Source of the DNA: Eudromia elegans | Lineage: Eukaryota; Chordata; Aves; Tinamiformes; Tinamidae | Direction: 5' to 3' | NCBI GenBank assembly: GCA_003342815.1 | Contig: PTEX01000273.1 | Location: forward strand, 186,001-250,000 | DNA: 64,000 nt | Shown: in pieces, positions 15,101-29,900 of the stretch | How positions within the stretch are numbered: the stretch's first letter is position 1 | How the letters are laid out: every line of letters starts with the position of its first letter | Program-made: the position numbers and the translations under genes | Notes under the pieces: generated by a model | Told to the model about the DNA's origin: nothing | The model's database searches: none | The model's input: only the letters and a program-made list of their open reading frames with translations

Positions 15101-17938
15101 ACCACTGTGAGAACTGCATGCTTCTTGCAGAATTAGAAGCAAAGATTTCCCAAATCACTGATTTTCCCTGAAGCAAAAGCTATTGAAAATGAAACCTAAC
15201 AGGGCATAGTTAGAGTGAAGAAGCAGTGCACCTACCTTTCTTCCTCCTCTTTTCTCCTTTCTTCCTCTTCTCGCCGCTTCTCCTCTAGCCGTTCTCTGTA
15301 GACGCGTCGAGCAAGCTGGCCTCGCCGCTGCTTCTGAAGGATTATGGCTGCTTTCTTCAGGCAAAGGAATCTTCTCCTACCACAAAATGCTCTGTAATTC
15401 TTCTGAATCACAACCACGCAGTACAGAACCTTTCTATAGCGCTTTCTGAAAAAAAGGAGAGAGCAAGTTTCTAAGGAAAGAAAGCTCTAATGGAATGGTC
15501 CTAAGAGGTTCTGCCATGGTGATCTGCAAGACTGGAAAAACATTTTATTATTTCTAGCCCTGTGGAACTTTCCTCACTGTGGCTCAAATTCTCTTCGTTA
15601 GGAGAGGATACAGCTTATGTCTCATTTTGGTGAGAGAACTGTCTTCATTAAGGAAGTGTAAATACGAGTCCTACGTGTCCTCAACCCTGGCAAGACGACT
15701 CTACAAGGTACAGCTTGTGTGTGCGCATGTGGAGGAAGAAGATACAAACATATCTGTCCCACATCTCGGAAAAGAAAAATTAAAACCAGAAGGAGAGCTC
15801 TGTCATTAAAAAGGGAACTGTCATTTTTCAGTAACATACTGGTCAGAATATGCAGACGAGACTAATATAAATATGAAAAGATATTATCTCATTATGCAAA
15901 CAAGTTTCCTTAAACTGCCCTCTAACAATTTAGCGAAAAACTAGAGCAATAAGCAGATGGGATGAGCAACTCCACCTAACAGCTAATGCACGAAGCCAGG
16001 CAAACACATAAAACCTGCTGGCTAATATCATGATTCTTCAGGTGCCACAGATACTGGTTGACCTCCCATCTTTGATACTGTCCTATTCATTATATTAAAA
16101 TAATTCAGACTCCATTTGGTTTCAGTTATGGGACTGGCAAAGACAAGAGTCGGTATTTTCAAAAGCTAATTACAAGATTTGGTTGCCTGGTCTCTGTGAG
16201 ATATTAAGATTTGTGCCAAAAGGAGGTAGCTGCCTACCACCTCACCAGTTTATTTAGAAGCATAACTATCAAATATTCTCAGCAAGTTACTCACCGAGCT
16301 GCATAACCTAAGATGTGTGCTCGGATAATCATTGCTGCCTTGGTGACTTCCACCTCCCGCTGCTTCTCCAACTTGTGTTCCAAGGATTCCCGGAGAAAAA
16401 CCTGTGCAAGTGAACGTTTGGCTTAAGAACTTGTGGTAGTGACATATGTAAAGGACATCGGTGAAGGTGTCGTTATTGTCGTTCTGAGCACAGCCCGAGC
16501 TCCAAATTCAGAAATAAATGTATAATTTCCTTAACAGAAAAAGCAAAATGTTTTCATTCTAAAGGAAAATATCTATGTTCCTCTCACTTTGGATTTCAGT
16601 GGGAAAATCCTGATTATGGCAATAGAATTTTCAATTAGGAGCAGGGGTTTTCCAAAAGCAACATAATTACTGGATTCATTAACCAGATTTTCCTACCAAA
16701 GAGCAACCCAGACCAAAAAAGGGTATGATTTAAGGTGAACAATCTCACTTGAGGGAAGGAAATAACAGCCCTGGGAATTCAGTGGCTTTTCTGACAGAGC
16801 AAGTTTCCACCACCTTTTATAAGCTTCACTCCTTCAAATGCCATTGGCATAAACGTGCAGATGCACACAGAAATGAGAGTGGTTTCATAATCAGATCGAC
16901 TGGACTCCTCTTCCTGCCATTATACCCCGAGACAGCTGCTGGGGAGCCTCTTGCAGAAGAGCTGCTCCCCAAGGCCATCTCTCATCTCTGCTTTGCCAGC
17001 ACTTGGGGAAACAGCAGCCACTCTCCAACACGGAATAGACGGAATAGCTGCAGCTCCTCCAGCAGATGCAACACTTCTTCCAGATAGAGCTGACACTAGT
17101 TTACAAGGGCAAGGGTGCCTTGATTAGGTGTGAAGGCAGATTATTTTTGCACAAAGACCTGAGGAAACCAGAGGAATTCTCCTACAGCGTACCACCTACC
17201 AATGCTCCAAGCCAGGCTCTTCAGCAGGATGGAGATGCCTATATCCTACCTGGACTACAAGAATTAAGCACAAGTAGATGCAAGCATAACGCTGGAAGGG
17301 ATGAGTTGGTATTGGTCTCTACACCATGGATATATTGAACAGCGTGTTCAGTATATCTGTTTTGATTCTGTTTTGTACCTCTACAAAGCGGTGAGGTATC
17401 CACTTTTTCTCATCAGTGCTTTTTCTCTTTCTCAACATTTGCTTTACAAAGGATGGCTCCTCTGGCACCAGCTAGAGGTGACAAGAGCCTGAAGCCCTGC
17501 TGCATGAGACAAGAGCAGCTGGAAAGATCTAGTGCAATGACACTTTGTCTAGGACCTGAGGCAAGCTACACACCACAGTGTGGACACAAGGAAATCCCAT
17601 GGACAGTGTGGGCTCTGCTAAGGGAAGAGTGCTGCAGTTGCTCTACAGGCTCAACTGCAGGAAGGCCTCATTGACGGGGTTTTTGTTTGTTTTTGGGTTT
17701 TTTTTTGTGAAAACAGAAAAAAGGAGGCCTTTGGGGAGTGCCAAGGTGGACACAAGGTATAGTTTTTCCCTCCATGTTTTGGGGAAAAGGTCCATCATCA
17801 GTTAGACCAGCAGCCCTCCAGAGTTCTGAGAGAAGTAATAAGGCGTTAGATTCTGCAACACACAACACCAACACATACTCACACAGAGAAGTCCCATTGG
17901 CTAGGAACTCCTCAGAGTCCAAGCTGCACTATGCAGCC

Positions 17939-17969
<31 letters not shown>

Positions 17970-20900
17970 GCCTTTACTCACATATATAAAATAGGCTTGT
18001 GATGGAAGAAGCCTTCTTTAGCACTCTGTATGCAGTCTGTCTTTGCTCTACACACACAGGCTTTAAAAACATACAGAAATTCACATTCAGAAAGGCCCTC
18101 ACCTACTTCCTGAACCAAGAGGGGTGCAAGGATGTGCTAAGCACAGACTATTGCATTTTCCTGAATGGGTGCACTGCAGCTACATTTACATGTACAGGGA
18201 CAGGGAAAATTCACACTGATGGCTAATCATCACAGTGTTGTTATTATTGTCCTTCACATGACATGGACAGGACAGTGCACTGCACTCTCTTCAGTCTGAA
18301 ACCGATGCCCTTTTCTTCTCTCCTAAAATAAGCTATTTAAGGAGCTGTTTAAGGACCCAGGCTGCACAGCTCCTGGGTGCAATTATTCCTGGTCTAGGTA
18401 AGTCATAAACAGAGCTCCGACTTCTCCTGAGGTTCTGACAAGAAGAGTTTCTTCTAATAATTTGGGACATTCACAAATGTATTTGTCTAATGTTTCAGGT
18501 ACTGTCCAGGGTCTAAAGCATTTGAAATTTTCTTGGAAGAAAAGACAAAGATGTCTGGAGGACACATACTGAGGCTTCATGTACCTCAGAAGATGAGTCT
18601 CGAAGCTGACCCACTGAGAGCTCAATTCTGTCATACAAATATCCTCCAAAATTTCATCCACTGAGCAGATATCATGCAAGTGGATCCAGACTGAATGGAG
18701 CCTCTTGCAGAAGGGGTAATTTACTTTATGTGCAAGATTCTTCTAACAGTGATAAGATCTAGCAACCACATTTTAAGCTCTGATCCTCATGTTCGTAATC
18801 TGACAGTGACAAAAAATTCAAGGAGACTCTTTCTCCATGAATAAATTTCCTATTAGTTTTCAGTGCATTAGCCACCAAACTCCTTACCAGAACTATTAGC
18901 TGTTACTATACGGTTTCAAGGGGACCTACAGGAGTGCTCAGCTTCTTCTCTGGTGAAAGGCAGTTACCACCACAACTAAAATGCTGCATCTGTGCAAACT
19001 CAATCCTGTCCCACAGGGTACAAGCAGGAGCTATAACATGCAGTCAGATTATTTTACCTTATTCTTTCCAAGCTGCCATTCAGTGCTTGTATTGTCATAC
19101 AGATGAAGGAGGACTGCACATTTCTCATTTAAGTCTTCAGGCAGAGTTAAGTTTCTCATGAGAACTTTATATCTGTCAATCAGAAAGTATTTGTATTATT
19201 TTGTGTAAGACGGAGAGAGATCTAGTTTTGCCATTTCATTAGATCTTCAATCTGTTCCTCAACAGACAAACATTGCTAGCGATGCCCATGACCCATGACT
19301 GATGTGCACAACTCAGCCTATTTACCTTTTATAAAAGTCTTGAAAGGGCCTTCGGACTGGGAAGCCAGCCCTTCGAATCCTCACCGTCTCCAGCATCCCG
19401 GAATAGCGCAGCTGGTTAAGCACCACAGTCTGATCAAACTGGTCTGGCATCTAAAACAAGCAGGTTCAAAATAAAGTTTGTAATAGCAACGGTTATCACC
19501 ACTGTAATTCGACAGTATTTGTAATGAGAGATGTCAGGGGAAATGAACAGGGTTATATATGAATCCAAAATGCACAAAGACTAAGAAACTAGCTACACAG
19601 TTTCTTAAATGCACTGTCAGCTCAAAACATACAAAAAGTTATCAGCTGCATGGAAATAAAAGGATATTTATACAATATAATCTCTAAAATTAGAGTATCT
19701 ACAGCCAGGTAACCCAATCAACTACCCCATTCCATTTCTCTTATATTTACTAACAGTTACTATACGGGAAAAAAAGATGGAAAAAAAAACCCAGAAAAAA
19801 TAAGTCACTAGCTCTAAATGTGATTGTTTCTTTAGGAGTTGAATTTACATTCTCTGGAGATGTCAAGTGGCAAAGATCTTAATCTAGTGGTTTGATACTC
19901 TTTAAGAAAAAAAACCAAAAATGCAGAAAAGAACTTATGATTTTAATTTTTCAAATGTAATGACATTTCATCTTCTGTTGGTAGTGGTAGAAGTTTGATA
20001 GTGCTGCTTCAACGTTTAAAGAAGCTATATTACAAAGAGCTTCCATTCACTACTAATTCTGAGCGGCAGAAATGTATTTTTCATCTGTGAACAGAAAGAG
20101 AAAACACTGTTTATATGAAATAAGTGCCCCTTCGCTTTCAGAGAGAACTTCTAGCGCCTTTTGTTCATTGAAAAAAAAAAACTAATCTCAACCAAGAAAA
20201 CCTGCAAACCATCATCAGTCGTGCTCCTATTCAGGCTCCTGGGATCCTCCAAGCCACCCGCGCTTTGGCCATCTGCCGAGATAAGCCAGTCTCAGCCACA
20301 GCCACACAAAGCTGCTCAAGTTGGTGCTAATGACTATCCTGCAAAACGCTGACACCTCTGATACTGAGGTAACAACACATGTAAACGGGCTGCTCAATTC
20401 CGCAGCCCGGCTATCCACCCAACGGCCCTCCGGGCCCGCCTGCACCCTGAGGGGCAGGATTAGAGCGCAGAGCAGCAGTAATTCAGGAGGCAGGAGGACA
20501 CATCTCACACGTAGGGCAGCAGTAATTCAGGAGGCAGAGGACACATCTCACACGTAGGGCAGCAGTAATTCAGGAGGCAGGAGGACACATCTCACACGTA
20601 GGGCAGCAGTAATTCAGGAGGCAGAGGACACATCTCACACGTACAGCGAATGGTGTCTACAAACCCACCGCAGCTCCCACTGCAGGCAGGGCCGTTTCTT
20701 CAACCAATGCAAGAGGCATCAAGGCCAAGCTTTGAGCACGGTACATGGGAGGCCTCCTGTGTTATTTGCAAACTGTCTTTAATGACGCTTCTTGTTCAAC
20801 TAAATGGTTCTCCAGATTTTAAATTACCAGGAGTAATTTTAGGAAACCACCGAATCAAAAGTCACTTTATCCAAACCCAACTTCTCCACTGGCTCCTGCT

Positions 20901-23900
20901 TCTGCATAAAGCAAGGAACTCCGTGCTAGCGACGGCTGCTCTGGTTGTCGCCTACCTAACGTCACATATAGCAACAGATCTGCTTCTCATTCCCCTCCGT
21001 AAAAGGCAAAATGTCTAAAACAGAGGGCTGGGATGGCCTCGTGCTCATTAGTTTAGTTGCTGGAGCAGCGTGAACGGGAGTCTCCTACCCTGTCGTGGAA
21101 CCCCATGGTGCAGCGGCTCAAACCCGTTCGGAAAAGCACCTCCGGGCCGACCTTTCCTCCACAGCTGAGAGCGCCCAGCAGGAACGAAAACAACCCGTGT
21201 TTCCAGAGGCGGCCGGTCACCGCGGCCCTCTGAGCGTCACGAGCTGTGCGCGGCCTCAGGACCCGGTCCTGTCGAGCAGGGCTCGGTCCCCACCAGCCTC
21301 CCAGCGCGATGGTGCCTGCCCGAAACCTGCTCGCCCGCCCCTGTGCGGGTGACGGTGAGGGCAGCAAGGAGCCTACACGGAAGCCAAGACGAGAAGCAAA
21401 CCCACTCTTGCCCTGCCTGAGCCGAGGTGGTTCGCGCCCCACGCTGACGCGCAGCAGAACATCTGCTTCCCTTGGACGCTGTCCCCGCTCTCCGTCCTGT
21501 CCCCGCTCTCCACCCAGGGGCTCCGCGGGCCGCGCTGCTCCCGCGACTCGACTCGCATGGAGGAGCGTCCTCAGCGGGCAGGCAGGCGGGTGGGCTATGG
21601 GGGCAGATGCTGCAGCGCTCCCCGCTTCACTGAGCGCCAACCCCCAGCACTCTCAAAGTCAGCAGTCAGCCCCAAGAAGAGCCTAAATCTCCTGCTGCTT
21701 TTTCTTCCCATTCCTTGTATTTCTATCTGTGTTCTGGGCGCAAGGGAAGAAGAAACATTTTCATGACTTTAATCCTGCGTCTACAGTCCTGTTTCCTCCC
21801 TGCGAACTGAGATTGTGCAATAACCGCTTCCCTTCCAAAGCCTGCATTTTTAAAGAAAAGCATGAAATCCTCCCAGGCATCTTAGCATACTACCAGCAGG
21901 GCGACATAAAGATCAGCAGGGTTTTAATCACAAAAGCTTACCCCTCCATTTTACATTAGTAATTATTTTAAATTGCTCACAGGCACATGAGGCTATTGAA
22001 TTGGAGGACTAAACCCTGCTCTGGTGCAGCACCAGAGTTAACAGGAGCAGCAAACCCGGCTTCCTTGCGAGTGAACCTGGAGAGCTGCTGGTAGGGAAGA
22101 CGTGCTGGGCTCTATCTTACACTGCAAATTTGGAAGACCAGGAGACAGGGTTCCTGCTACCCGTAGGCTTTGAAAGGTCCTGCCACCCTGACTGCTAGGC
22201 TTCCCCATGATCTTCCTGTCTTACTAAAAGGGAAACAATATCAACCAAGACATCCCAGGAACACTTCAGCCCTGAGCAATGACAAGAGATGCAGTAAGAC
22301 AGGAGGCGAAGGAGCCCAAATCCCAAACGTTCAAACGCATCCACAGCGTCCCACCCTGACTGAAAAGCACCCAAACACATAACGAGCACGGTGGTGTGCA
22401 CAGTGCCGGAGCACTCAGCATTATGTGTCTCACTACTGGGTGACATATTCCACGCCAGCTAGTTCTACCCCGTGGACGAACAGGATTTCAGCCTCAATCA
22501 CATAAACACAATCACTACAATTACTAACATTAAGCCTAACTTCCAGTCAGCACAACTCCCTCGTACTTAAAAATCAATTGCATATGCATTTCCCTAACCA
22601 GAGCATAAGCGCTGCCTGTACGTACCCCTATTAAACTGCAGACACTTCTAAAATGGAGCGTGATGATGGTCTCCAATGGCAGCACCTATGCTCAGCACAG
22701 CACCAGCAAGCTAAATTTGCAACCGTCTAAAAACTCCACGCTAAAGCACATTCTGGTCCATCTACTGCTATTCCTTCCGACTTGCTAGGATAAATAACTT
22801 TCAGATTTGTATCCAAAGCACATACAGCTGCATTCATCTCTAAGGTCTGGTAAACCTGTGGCAATATTGCTTTAAAGTGAACTTGCTTCATAAACACTTG
22901 CATGAACACTTGCAAAGAAACTGTACTCTGCAAAAATTTGCAAGTAGACAGCAGAACCATAACTGATTCTAAAACAATATCAAATTCACACGATCAAATT
23001 TATAAAGCCAAGGCCAACAGAAAAGGAAGTCAAGGAAGTCAATTTATGGCTTCCAACATTTTAAGAGGTGCAATCAACTTCAAGTCTCTTCAATCTTCAT
23101 GGTTTTTAAACTCTGATTTTTCTTTTTTTTTTTTTTTTTTCTTTCAAGACCGGCAGCACCACAAGCCCCTCTGACACGCACAGCCCCCAGACAACGACTG
23201 CTAAGTCACTTGGGTCAGAGCCACGTCAGGGCACGGAGCAACAGCACCTTGGAATTTCGTACGCTCTAATACCTGCAAGTCAGGACTGCTGTACTCGATA
23301 AAGGTGTGTGTTTGTGGTGTGCTCTTTCATAACACATCTTGCAATTTATCACTTCCCAAATCCAAAAGTCTCCCTTGAATGTGTGCCAGACAGCACCAAA
23401 GCCAAGGCTTTAACGTGACCCGGAGCCTGCGCTGGCGAGACTCTGGCTCCGTAAGGGCTAAATGCCTGCTCAGACCTGCTCGGAGCCTCCTAAAGGGCAC
23501 AGCCGCTGCCCCAAATCACAGCGAGCTGAAGCCACGAGGCCAGACATCCAACACCCACGCATGATTTTCCTTATGGGATAGTTCCTTAGATTACAGTGCG
23601 AGGTGTGAAAAAACAACTTCCCCTTTCCCTGGACAGGACACCGAGTGAGCCCACGTGAGTCACACACACACAGAGCCTTGAGTAACAGTGGGGTGTTTTT
23701 TTTTCTGTTGTCCTTTTTTGTTCTGCAGATCATTTGTTCAACTCAAATAAGGCAAATATCTGATCTTCCCCACATGGGAAAGGGACAATAATGCCTGATT
23801 ATAACAATCTCACAGAACTTATTTAGTCAGGAGGATCAGATCAGAAGAAGGAAAATAAAATAAAATTAAAAGAAGTCCAGCTCTTTGTTTCTAGATTTGT

Positions 23901-26900
23901 TTGAGAGAACTTGAGAAGGACTTTGCTGCCATATCTGGTAAGAGATAGAAATCTAAAGCTACAAAAATATTTTGCAGAAGACAGAGAGAAGAAAAAGGTT
24001 TTTTAAAAAAGGCTTAAAGGCCATTAAAAGTATGCTTTGTTTAAAAACAGCAGCTTTTCCAAATCCATTCTCCTTCACTCCTAAAATATAATCCTGAAAG
24101 TTCAGAGCGCAAGCAGCAGGAATTAAAAAAGTTTTCCTCCTGTTTCTGGTGGAGTTTGAACTTGGTTTTACAGTAATTTTTATTCAGACACAAACATAGC
24201 CCTGCTGCCCAGGGGGACTTATTAAGCCAGATCTTTTCTCAAACAGTCTCCATGGGCTTCTGCTCTTCAACACCAGCCCCACCAACCAGGACTAATGCCT
24301 GAATTTTATCCCAGTTGGATTTGAAAAATACAAATAAAATTACTTCTCATATAAAATCCATCTGAATGGATATCAACATTTTGGCACACCCGTTGTGGCC
24401 TTTCTAAATCCACATTATGATTAATGACCCTTGTCACACAGAGGACTCGGCAGCCTCGACTCCTGCTGAGAATTCAATCCAATCACCTGAAAGGAGGAGA
24501 AGGGAAACGTCTACAGTCACGACTGGAAAATACCCGGCCAGGTAGAGGCTGGTGCAACTTATCTATCAAATCTAGAGATTGCTGGTCACCTTACCTTGAA
24601 GAACTATCCCACACCCCAAGCCATCATTAATTCAGCTGTTGCACCCTTAGTTCTGACCAGGTCTGCTTATTCAGTAGGTTCAACTTCATGACTGCTACTC
24701 TTACAGCATATGGAGCATGCAAGACTGAATGCTGCCTGTCCAAGGTCCTACCAATTTAAGTACATGCATATTTCAAGAAAATAGCTCAAGAAATCCTCTA
24801 TGTTTTCTTCCAGCACACAGCTATTAGTAACTGTAAAAGATTCATACTAAAACATGGATTGATGCTTGCTTTGTTTTTGTACAGGTTTCCTTACGATTCC
24901 AGAACACGGGTGTCCAGAGAGACAAGCACCATGTGAGTAAAGAACTATAAAAAGAAGGAACGTGGTGCAGTGAGTATTCCCATTCTATCGCAGTGCGAAG
25001 TCAAGGAATATTTGGGTAAATAAGAAAAATCAGTAAGTATTTTGCATGTCCAAAATGCTCCTGGTCTTTAGCCTCATGTCTTACAAAAAAAATCAAAGTC
25101 TTTAGAATAGATCACTAATACTGCTGGTGGTAACTTGCCAAAAAATAACGTGGGTATGTTAAATGAACACATATGCCTTACAAAAAATTTGTTGCAAACT
25201 CCAGGCCAGATTTCACTGTTAACTCAATAATTATATGCTGGCTCTTTTATACAATCTCTACAGGTCTGAACGTGAAAGTGCTGCATTTACCAGCAGCAAG
25301 CATTCACACGATTTGCTCATCTTCTCTTTAATTCCAGTTACTGCATCTGATCTGCATGACTCATCTTCCAATGCTGACTATTTCTGATAGGTGACAGACT
25401 TCAGAATTTAGCCACTATCATTCCACAGGTTAGAATTGCTTGTGCTAAAAATAATGCTGTATAAAAGCATCACTGTAATTTTAGACTTCTTCTACTGTAC
25501 CAAGATAGTCAAAGGAGTCAAACTCAATAAATGGATATGAAAAATGTTTCTGCATTTATATTCAGCCTGTCATCCTGATTACTTTACAAGCAAGGGTATC
25601 TCGAGGATATTTGTAGGACAGCAACCATTTCAGAGCTGTGGGGCAGTACACTTATCACACTGACCCTTTGCACTGGTGGTTGAAGGCTTCAGTTAGGACA
25701 AGACATTACTGAATTAGGCCCATCTACAAATGTGTCTCTGTCACATTTCAAGTCCTGTGTTTCTGTAGCAAAGTCAAGAATTAGAACTAGCTTTACAAAT
25801 GGGAGGAAAGATGCTGAAATGATGCTGGCTTCTGGCCATGATTTCAATACTTTCATCAATGATGATGATGAACAAATTCACTGTTCTGGAGCCATTTAGA
25901 CTACTTCTCCTTAGTCAGTGTCACTGCCGTCTTGAATTTCACAGCAATTCCCCTTTTGCTTGGTTTGTATGGACTAAGCTCTACGCTGAGCATACCCAGC
26001 AGCCTTTCTGTGAACTTGCTTTCTAAAGGCATCAAAAGACTGAATTTATCCACCTCTCCCACTAATGCTGATATGCAAACCTAAAGGAATGCTATACTTC
26101 CCCAAACCAACAGTGTGTAGTTACTTACACACCAGCGTCAGAATCCATTCCTATTCCATGAAGTTTTAATGAAATACCATGAGACTTCTATGTCACCTAT
26201 GCAAATGTTTGGAGCTGTGTGTGTGCCTACGTGTTTGGCCGAGTGAGCCCATGTTGCTTGACTATATTATTTAGAGTCCATTGAAATGCACAGCAAGTCT
26301 CACGGGCTGTTTATCCCACAGCAGCAACTGCACGCCCATCCACGTGAGACAGATTATTAAGAGCATTTGGGAAAAGAGGGGATTTTAAGATTTGAGGCAG
26401 CTCTCACAGAGTCTCAGTGCGCTGACAGAAGGTGCAACTCGCAGCCCAGACCCCAGCTGGAAATCTTCACGGACCCTCCTTCTCCACCTGTGCATAATCT
26501 GTTGCCATTTCAGCTAAGGTCATCCTAATTTAAGCCTCCAGTCCCTGCACACTAAACCCCAGCCTGGCCTTATTCTCCCCACATTGTGATCAGTCAGTGG
26601 GCTTCTCCCGTAGCAAATTGATCAGGCTGCCTGAGAGCTGCAGACGCACCATGAAGAAACACGCTGTGAGGTGCTAACTACACGGGCAGCTGCCCTTCCC
26701 ACCAACGCCATGCCCAGACGGCCGACACCGCTGTCACCACCACTCCCGACAACGGTCAAGAGGCAAAGCCACGTGCCCGTGGAGGATGCTGCTTCGCATC
26801 CACCCCGGCCAAATACAAACCAAGCAGATGGGGCGAAGTCCCCACCCCTCCTCTCAGCAGCACCTCTAACTTGCACAGGCCAGGACCCCACCGTACCTAC

Positions 26901-29900
26901 CCTGGTTTATTCACTGCAATGTCGCTCCCTCACACTGGACTTCTAGCTGGGACTAACAGGTTTTTGTTAGCTGACAGTTTATTGACAGGCTGGGTGCATA
27001 AGCCCTTTTCTATATTTAAAAGTGGTCAACCACACTCTAGGACGGCTGCTGTAACACGATTACTTCCACCAAGAAAGCGGGGTTTCGTGTCACGTTGCTA
27101 TTCCTGAAAGGTATGAAGAGGTATCAGAGGATACAAAATTAAGACAAATACACTTGCGAGGACCTGTGCCAAGAAGTGTGTTAGATCCTGCATGACCGAA
27201 GTCTGATACAGCTGTAAAGCCTCTAACCATCCTTTTAAGAAGCTAATCCCTATATACTTCCCATATCTAGGGTTATATTACTACAAGTAATCTCACACTT
27301 CAGAATGTAAAGCCCTCCATGTAGCTAGTTCCCACCTAAGTGCTAACACACTATCATCTCAGCAGTGCATCCCCAGACAGTGTTGCTGAAATATCTTTGG
27401 TCCACATTAATCACGACTCTTTTTGCTTTTCCTGGGTGACATGAAGCTGAGCTTTCAGTGACTGTAGCTCTGCTTGTGGGGAGAGGTTCTAGGGACACTT
27501 TTCTCTTTCTCACTACTGCAAATAAGGACAGAGGAGGACAGGGAAATGGCTTGGAAGAACCTCGTTTCCAGCCACAAGAGCTCCTCATGAGAGGAGGCAG
27601 AAGGACAGAAGACACCAATTCATGGAGCACAAGAAGATGAGAAGAGGAACTGTAAATCCAGGTCTCACTTTATTCTCTGCTCTACTCCTGGGGCACTTGC
27701 CTGCCACTTCATCTGGTTACACTTTCATGCTTAGGACTGCATGCCTGAACACCTTTAGGACTTGAAAGTCCTCTTCGTATGTGGCACTGCTTTAAAAGGA
27801 CACTAAAAAATCTCTAGTAATTAGGAAGTCTAATCAGTGATTGGTGAGGTAGCCAGTGTTTCTCAGCCATGTGATTGCTACTGAAATACTGTGTCCAATT
27901 CTGTGGCGTAATAAAGGAGATGGCTAAACTGGAAAGGATTTAGAGAAGAGCTGTAACTATAAAGATCAGACTGAAAAAAAGACTTGAGGAGCTTACCAAT
28001 GAGAAAGGAAGAGAGCTTGATAATCTGCGAGTAGCTATACTGTGTACCTGAAACAGAAAATTCTAAAATATGGTAGAGAAAGACATAAGGACTATGAAAA
28101 TCAAAGAAAGACATATTCATATCAGAAGACACATTTTTCTCGCTGTGTAACTAACTATTGGAATAGTTAATCCTGGGTGGTAGGACCCTCTAAAACCACT
28201 GGAAACCTTAAAGAAAAACCTTAAAGAAACTTCCTCCAAGCAAGCGTTAAGCATTTCCTTACAGTTTGCCATGCTGTAGGTTAAATGATCTAACTAGTTC
28301 CCTGTATTTATGGAATAAGTACTACTTTTACTATTTAGAAACACTGATGACTTCCTTATCTTCAATATTGGACTTCCTAGAGGCTCAGTTTGTATCAGAG
28401 ACTCCAACAGACACAGTCTAGAACTGCACTCCCAGCGTTCAGGCTCCCTCCTGGCAGTACACAAGCTCATGGGCTACAAAAGCATTTGACAACGCAGCAA
28501 GGGAAGTTTGGCTGAGCCTTTACTGCGGGTGACTGTCTATTAAGAGGCAGGCTGCTTGGATTAAGTCATTAGTTGGCCTGCACACATTCACTGCAAGGCA
28601 ACAAAAAAAAAAGGAGAAAAAGACTCCACAGAATCAATTCCAAATGTTTGAAACAGGAAAAACCCTGCAACAGGCATGAATCATAGCTCTGAAATTTCTA
28701 AGGTTTGAAAATAATAAAAGTTTGAGTCCTTTTTTAATTAAAATAAAAGTGTAAAGTGTACAGGCTTGTTCACTGGTCATGAGGGCTGGCAACTTCCTAG
28801 TTAAAAACCATTAAAACATTCAAGTAATGTTAAAAAGCTAGCACTTGATCATAGGGGGTTTTTTTTATATTAAGGACAAAAACAGTTTTTCCTTCTCTGA
28901 TGTATTCTTCCTCTGCACACAATTTATTCTATTGGTAGACCCTAAAAGAGGCCTATAAAATACAACTCTGACATAATGCAGACTTGTTGCTCAGCATTTT
29001 CTTAAGCAGGCAAAATATTCCAGTGCAACAACTCCTCCAGAAAAGAAATAGAGATGAATTAAAAAACTGCCTCCTGAGAAGCCCTTTGTTTTTCTTCTCT
29101 GCATCTGAAAGTCATAATGGGAAATTAGCCAGGTTTAAATCACAGCCAATATTTGATATGTGTAAATCAGGAAGGCTACAAAATATTCCACTGCAGAGCC
29201 TGGAGTTGCTAGGGAACCGACGCTCGGGCCGCGCTCAAAGAGTGGATTATTCCCATCCTTGGGGAACACATAGGGCTCTGTTGAGCCCCGGCTGCGTGGG
29301 TGCTCGCTGCAAGGGTGCCACGACCCACTGCTCCCACGGCACGACCGGCCTTGGGCATTCCTGGATCACAGAAAGTCACATGAATCCCTTTGGCGAGTGC
29401 AGAAACCTTTTCTCTACCTGGCTTTTCTAGGCATGACAGCCTAGAAAAATGACTCAGCTTCACTCCATATAACCAAGATGCTGATTACTCCTCCATCTGG
29501 TCTCTCAGAACATCCCAGTGCCATTCTGACTTGGGTATTTTCCTTCCAATTTAGTCTATCATGCTCTTGCTCCCTGCATATTTTTACATTATAAATTCAG
29601 AATTTGTCTTGCAGATCTACAACCGACTAGGCAGCAAGATGCAAAGATCAAGTGAAATGTGTACATGTAGGTGTTTGTGTGAAGGAACACAAAATGAAGA
29701 TGCTTGTTTCTCTTTGTGCAGGCCCATTTCACAGGAAAAAGACCACAAGTATTGCTCTCCTTGAGCTGATCTGTTACAGTGCTACGGGTCTTCTCTCTTT
29801 TAATGAAGAATTGCAAAATCTCCTACTAAAGTAGGATGCTTGGATGTTTCTGAGAACCAGATAAGTATCAAGCCTTATATTTCTGGCAATTCTGAAATTT

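Noticed and set aside
21053-21640. 195-codon minus-strand frame with a signal-like start in the CpG island
   Set aside because: Composition is alanine, arginine, glycine and proline rich on several frames at once, as expected of GC-rich DNA; no family resemblance.
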